From Cohnella lupini (GTDB lineage Bacteria > Bacillota > Bacilli > Paenibacillales > Paenibacillaceae): a stretch of DNA of 64,000 nucleotides. The notes beneath the pieces are model-generated. The model saw only the letters and a list, made by a program, of their open reading frames with translations. It was not told the origin of the DNA and did not search any database. The DNA lies in contig NZ_QRDY01000012.1 in assembly GCF_003386205.1 (NCBI RefSeq), positions 1-64,000 of the forward strand, read 5' to 3'. Every line of letters begins with the position of its first letter. Position 1 is the first letter of the stretch. This document shows, piece after piece, positions 60,126 to 64,000 of this stretch. A program made the translations under genes and the position numbers.

Positions 60126-60896
60126 TTAATTGTTGTCGGCTATGACAACCTCTGATCCTTTGATCTGCCTAAGAAAATCGCCGTTCGCCTTCGAATCAGT
60201 TATTAAAGTATGGATATCCGAGAAAGGAACGGAAGTCGCGATCGACCTCCTGCCTAGCTTGGTGTAATCCGCTAGAGCGATCGTTTGGCGGGCATTCAAC
60301 GCCATCAATTTCTTGAGCTCCGCCTCGTACAGGCTGAAGTCGGTCATCCCTTCTTCCATGCTCACGCCCTCCGCCGACGTAAAGAACAAATCCGCGTGGA
60401 TGCCCTCCAGGATGTTCCTGCCCAGAACTCCCTCGATCGTCTTCGAACCGACCCTCAGAACGCCTCCGATCAGAATCACGTTGATCCGGGGATTCTGGTT
60501 AAGCGTCATCGCCGCTTCCAATCCATTCGTGACGACCGTCAGATAATCATAATCCGCCAACTCTTTGGCCAATTCCAGTACCGTGGAGCTGGCATCCAGA
60601 ATGACGCATTGGCCCCGGGAAACGAGCTTGGCCGCTTGACGTCCGATGGCCCGCTTCTCCTCGTAGTTCAATTCGCTCCGGGAAGATTGTCTTCGGTCTC
60701 GATCGGATATTTTCCCTCTGACGGGAATCGCTCCGCCATGAGTCCTCTCGAGTAAACCCTCTTCTTCGAGTATTCTTAAATCCGTCCGGAGCGTTCCCTC
60801 GGATACGTTGAAATCGATGGCCAATTCCTTCACTAAAACCTGTTTATGGAGAACAAGAAGCTCCAATATCCGATCTCTCCGATGTGAAGCGAACAT
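60126..60896 (-). CDS. DeoR/GlpR-family transcriptional regulator
   Basis: A 256-residue repressor with an N-terminal winged helix (SHRRDRILELLVLHKQVLVK; ELAIDFNVSEGTLRTDLRIL, EEEGLLERTHGG) and a DeoR sensor domain of the sugar-phosphate-isomerase fold (CVILDASSTVLELAKELADY, VVTNGLEAA, LIGGVL). The ligand is usually a phosphorylated sugar or intermediate. It lies upstream of the HAD and dehydrogenase genes on the same strand, 125 bases away, and probably controls them. GGAGA precedes the ATG. Confidence 0.92.
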   Translation of the reverse strand: MFASHRRDRILELLVLHKQVLVKELAIDFNVSEGTLRTDLRILEEEGLLERTHGGAIPVRGKISDRDRRQSSRSELNYEEKRAIGRQAAKLVSRGQCVILDASSTVLELAKELADYDYLTVVTNGLEAAMTLNQNPRINVILIGGVLRVGSKTIEGVLGRNILEGIHADLFFTSAEGVSMEEGMTDFSLYEAELKKLMALNARQTIALADYTKLGRRSIATSVPFSDIHTLITDSKANGDFLRQIKGSEVVIADNN

Positions 60897-60965
60897 GATC
60901 GCATCTCCTTTCGTTTGCTTATGATTATAGATAAAAGAAAAGCATTCAACAACATACGACTACAA

Positions 60966-60995
60966 CGAAAAAAGGGCTAGCTCGGCTAGCCCTTT
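60966..60995 (-). terminator. Terminator of the pseudouridine synthase gene
   Basis: AAAGGGCTAG (60971-60980) pairs perfectly with CTAGCCCTTT (60986-60995) around a five-base loop. On the minus strand it runs into a T tract. Confidence 0.88.
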
Positions 60996-61048
60996 GATTA
61001 TCGTTTGTTTGTTCCAAATGCCGCTCCGCAATTTTTGTTCTGTCAGTC

Positions 61049-62263
61049 CTACTTGCGTCGGAGCTTGTTCAGCGCTTGCGCGATATCGTCCGGCAACGGC
61101 GCGTTCGCTTGCTGCTTCTCGCCGGTCCAAGGGTGGTTCCAGATGAGGCGCTCTCCGTGCAACGCTTGCCTGGAAATAACTGCGCGCTTGCCCCCGTACA
61201 GACCGTCCCCTGCGATAGGGTGATTAATCGAAGACAGATGAACCCGTATTTGATGCGTGCGTCCCGTCTCCAAGCGAAGCCTTACAAGCGTATGATTAGA
61301 CAATCTTTCGATGACTTCGAAGTGCGTCACGGCCGGGTCCCCCGTGTCGCTTACGCGCCTACGGGTGGAATGATGGCGATCTTGCCCGATCGGCTTGTCG
61401 ATTCGGCCCTTATTTCCTTCCACGTAACCTTCCGCCAGTGCGACGTAAATCCGCTCGATCGACTTCTCCCGCATCGCTTTATCGTATTGATAATGCGCGA
61501 ATTCGTTCTTCGCGTACAATACGGGTCCGGTCGTATCCTTGTCGATTCGATGCACGTGACGAATACGGATATCTTGGCCCGACATCTCGTAATAGGCGGC
61601 AACTCCGTGCGCCAAGGTTTTGCGTTGGCCCTTTTCGCTCGGATGTACCTCGATGCCGGCAGGTTTGTTCACGATTAAAGTGAATTCGTCCTCGTATAAG
61701 ATGTTCAGTTCCATCCAATCGGAAGGAAAATCGCGTCCTTCTTTAGGAAATAAGTGCAGACGAAGACTCGATCCATGATACACGCAGCCTTTGGACTGCA
61801 TCAGCTTTGAAATGAACTTAGGCGGCAATGGCAAATGCCTGCTGATAATGGACATCGGCGCGCCAGCCAGATTGTCGGGCAATCGGAACTCCATCCATTC
61901 GCCTTTGATCTTCCCCATGCTCAGGAGAGAATGATGGCCTCCGCTTACGCTTGCGGCCTTAACGTTTCCGCCCCGATTGTTCGGCGATGGCTGCGCTATG
62001 CCCGCACTCCCGCTCCGCTTGGAGACTGGTCCCCGCTCGGTTGCCGTTCTGAACGATTCCGGCCTTTCTCGTCCCGATTTGCGTTCGCCTTGCGGTCCGC
62101 CGCGATCGTTATATTTCTTGGGCGCTCCCCCGGCGGATCCCGTTCCTCTTCCCGGACCGGCTGCTCTTTCTCTTCGTCCGCTTCTGTCGTTGCCGCCGGC
62201 CTGTTTAGGGCCGGACTGTTTAGGGGCGCCGCCGCGCTGTCGATTCCGTCCTGCTCCGCTCAT
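61049..62263 (-). CDS. RluA-family pseudouridine synthase with long basic N-terminal tail
   Basis: A 404-residue RNA-modifying enzyme. The catalytic domain (about 185-400) has VNKPAGIEVHPSE, the catalytic Asp in HVHRIDKDTTGPVLYAKNE and LETGRTHQIRVHLSSINHPI, typical of RluA. An S4-like part precedes it (FISKLMQSKGCVY). Unusually, residues 1-115 form a Gly/Arg/Ser-rich, probably disordered tail. GGAGG lies 11 bases before this ATG, so the tail seems real; the internal ATG of MGKIKGEWMEF is an alternative. Substrate, probably rRNA, not determined. Confidence 0.88.
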   Translation of the reverse strand: MSGAGRNRQRGGAPKQSGPKQAGGNDRSGRRERAAGPGRGTGSAGGAPKKYNDRGGPQGERKSGRERPESFRTATERGPVSKRSGSAGIAQPSPNNRGGNVKAASVSGGHHSLLSMGKIKGEWMEFRLPDNLAGAPMSIISRHLPLPPKFISKLMQSKGCVYHGSSLRLHLFPKEGRDFPSDWMELNILYEDEFTLIVNKPAGIEVHPSEKGQRKTLAHGVAAYYEMSGQDIRIRHVHRIDKDTTGPVLYAKNEFAHYQYDKAMREKSIERIYVALAEGYVEGNKGRIDKPIGQDRHHSTRRRVSDTGDPAVTHFEVIERLSNHTLVRLRLETGRTHQIRVHLSSINHPIAGDGLYGGKRAVISRQALHGERLIWNHPWTGEKQQANAPLPDDIAQALNKLRRK

Positions 62264-62366
62264 GCCTTATAATTCCTCCGATTCCATTCCGCACCCGCTG
62301 CCGATGAGCAAGGCTTTGCCGACCAATATACGGGAACGCCCGCGCAAAGTCAACCCTATGAATCTA

Positions 62367-64000
62367 CTAGAACGTGACAAGACGGGTTTCTCCCGGCGCC
62401 AATTCAACGACCGGACAACCGTACAAGCTCATTTGCCCCAGAGATTCGGCAGCTTCTTCCGACGTTTCAACCAACACTTTCACTTTCGCCGCATACCGCG
62501 TTGGATTTCGCATCTCGATTTCGATGCTGCTTGCCTCAAGCGACGTTACCTTCGCTTCGATATGGTCGATCGCGCACAGGAAGCCGGTATTCTTAAGCAC
62601 GTACAGCCCAGGGATCTCCACGTAAGTCAACATGTTCGACACTTCCGACCAGCAGGTTCCGTTAAAGACGCCACCGACCTTGTCCTTCCCCTCCCAGTCG
62701 CTCATGTTCACCCTTTCGCACATGACTCCCGGATTTAAGATCTGGTCGTCCCAACTGACGATCGGCCGATCGTCGCGAGACAAGTACTGAGGCAAGTTAT
62801 GAGCGATCTCCCTAATCAACTCCAAGTAAAACTCGTCTCCGGTAGCGCGATATAACTTAAACAAGCTGTCTCCCGACAAGGTGCATATCCCCGGCGCGCT
62901 ATGCTTGTTCTGAACGTTGGCGATGACCGAGCCTGCCGAGCGCATGTCCAGTCTTCCGAATTCGGAGCCCTCAGGCCAGTCGAAGTCGTAGGAAACGCAC
63001 CATGAAGCGCACTGCTTCGCCATATCTCGTGCGTAGTCCAACCACTGCCGTTCCTCCGTCGTTTCGTACAATACCACGAACGATTCCAGCAATCCGAAAG
63101 CAGATTCGCTGTCCGGGCATTGCAAGATCTCTCCCGGTCCGCCGGTCGTGATTCCCGACAGCACGTCTCTCTCGTAATAATGTTCGGCCGACTTCTTAGC
63201 CGTATCCAGATAAGCGGCATGATCGAAATACTTGCCCGCCAATGCCAAGCCTGCCGGAGCGGTCGACGCCGAAGTAGATCCTCCGACCACGATGGCTCCC
63301 GAATGAACGTCGACGAACTGGCCGAATTGGCCGTATTCGTTCCACAACGCGACAAAACGATCAGCCAGCTTTCGAGTTCCCGATAGCCATTCCGTTTTTA
63401 TTTTCGAAGCGAGGCCTTTCTTTTCCAGCAAAATAAAGTGCTTCATCAGATAGTACAAGACGTCTGCGGTCTTCCGAATGAGATGCCAATGCTCCGTGTT
63501 CGGATTGCCGAATCCGTCTCCGTATGCTTTCCCTTGATGCATGACCCCGTAGAACAACCCGGAAGACGTCTGCGTGGAGAACAAGAAGTCCAGAGTTCTC
63601 AGCGCGCGCTCTTGGGACAATTCTCCTCCCTCGAACAGTAGCGGCAACGTGGACATCGCCCCTCCGACCCATCCGGGCTGCCAATCTTGATGCGGATTCT
63701 CCCTCATGCCGACGGAATAATAGCCTCGCTCGGACTCCCATTGCAGCGCGTTATATTTGCTTTCCTGGATAGACCACGTTTCGGAGAACGGAATGCTATT
63801 CACGAGAGGAACAAGGCCCGTCATCGTCTTGCGCAGCTCTGCAAAATGCTCGAATAGCTCCCTTATCGAAGAGCAAGGGAGCTCGAAGCAACGAAGCTTC
63901 AACGAAACCTCGTCGCCGGCTTGCCAGTCTTTGCCTACGTCCAGCAGGTTTTCCGGCAGCGGAAGCTCTGGAACCATCGCATGGTAAGTCAGACGAACGG
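62367..64000 (-). CDS. Large six-hairpin-type carbohydrate-active protein, 5' end beyond the window
   Basis: The frame stays open to the right edge (residues VRLTYH precede the first internal Met), so the start is missing; 544 codons are visible. The middle is helical-barrel-like with aromatic and acidic clusters (HQDWQPGWVGGAMSTLPLLF; YGDGFGNPNTEHWHLIRKTA; SFVVLYETTEERQWLDYARD), and the last 90 residues look like a beta domain. It is probably a glycoside hydrolase or glycan-binding protein of an (alpha/alpha)6 family; no family was recognised. No signal peptide can be judged. Confidence 0.65.
   Translation of the reverse strand, partial: VRLTYHAMVPELPLPENLLDVGKDWQAGDEVSLKLRCFELPCSSIRELFEHFAELRKTMTGLVPLVNSIPFSETWSIQESKYNALQWESERGYYSVGMRENPHQDWQPGWVGGAMSTLPLLFEGGELSQERALRTLDFLFSTQTSSGLFYGVMHQGKAYGDGFGNPNTEHWHLIRKTADVLYYLMKHFILLEKKGLASKIKTEWLSGTRKLADRFVALWNEYGQFGQFVDVHSGAIVVGGSTSASTAPAGLALAGKYFDHAAYLDTAKKSAEHYYERDVLSGITTGGPGEILQCPDSESAFGLLESFVVLYETTEERQWLDYARDMAKQCASWCVSYDFDWPEGSEFGRLDMRSAGSVIANVQNKHSAPGICTLSGDSLFKLYRATGDEFYLELIREIAHNLPQYLSRDDRPIVSWDDQILNPGVMCERVNMSDWEGKDKVGGVFNGTCWSEVSNMLTYVEIPGLYVLKNTGFLCAIDHIEAKVTSLEASSIEIEMRNPTRYAAKVKVLVETSEEAAESLGQMSLYGCPVVELAPGETRLVTF

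Overview
The window looks like a chromosomal segment of a spore-forming member of the Paenibacillaceae, most like Cohnella or Paenibacillus. Supporting signs are a moderate GC content, strong AGGAGG-type ribosome binding sites, a YyaC sporulation protein, a YaaH/SleL-type GH18 protein, PerR, a SigB cluster and gatCAB for indirect Gln-tRNA charging. The left edge matches an order known from Bacillus (rrn operon, ygxA, ygzB, perR). No insertion sequence, prophage, CRISPR array or tRNA was found. Family names come from reading the proteins and motifs; no database search was run.

Layout. 1-300: leader and tandem promoters of an rRNA operon that leaves the window to the left. 303-6300: ygxA, ygzB, a GH18 wall hydrolase, perR, a TM2-like protein, an MgtC protein and a GNAT enzyme. 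6380-9593: gatCAB, transcribed leftward. 9744-10820: an EAL phosphodiesterase. 10940-12655: an IDEAL-like protein and an M24 peptidase. 12795-18867: a nine-gene Tad/Flp-type pilus or secretion operon (cpaB, cpaE-like, cpaF, tadB, tadC, two tiny peptides, two pseudopilin-like proteins) behind a promoter and a terminator-like leader. 19045-22377: hydrolase, thioredoxin-like, DedA, cupredoxin and orphan genes. 22532-25158: a PilZ gene behind a c-di-GMP-I riboswitch, followed by a membrane diguanylate cyclase. 25324-30543: housekeeping and orphan genes, yyaC, a DUF1128 gene, a tiny gene and a LysR regulator. 30747-35578: galK-galE-galT with a divergent AraC regulator. 35581-39602: an asparaginase, a polyprenyl-phosphate glycosyltransferase and a PMT-family O-mannosyltransferase with an inserted discoidin-like domain. 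39653-54147: a general stress region with rsbV-rsbW-sigB, a B. cereus-like RsbY-RsbK-RsbM signalling operon, and small stress proteins behind SigB-type promoters. 54196-57922: a candidate small RNA or leader, then a nucleotidyltransferase / GT4 / six-hairpin glycosidase-like operon. 57991-58085: an octamer repeat. 58091-60896: a glycerol-1-phosphate dehydrogenase, a HAD phosphatase and a DeoR regulator. 61049-64000: an RluA pseudouridine synthase with a long basic tail and a partial carbohydrate-related gene cut by the window edge.

How it fits together. Two regulatory themes dominate. First, c-di-GMP turnover and sensing (EAL enzyme, diguanylate cyclase, riboswitch, PilZ protein) flank the Tad locus, which suggests control of surface attachment. 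Second, a complete partner-switching stress pathway is present: a hybrid kinase, a CheR-type methyltransferase and a receiver-PP2C phosphatase would act on RsbV, then RsbW, then SigB. Predicted SigB promoters precede rsbV and several stress genes close by.
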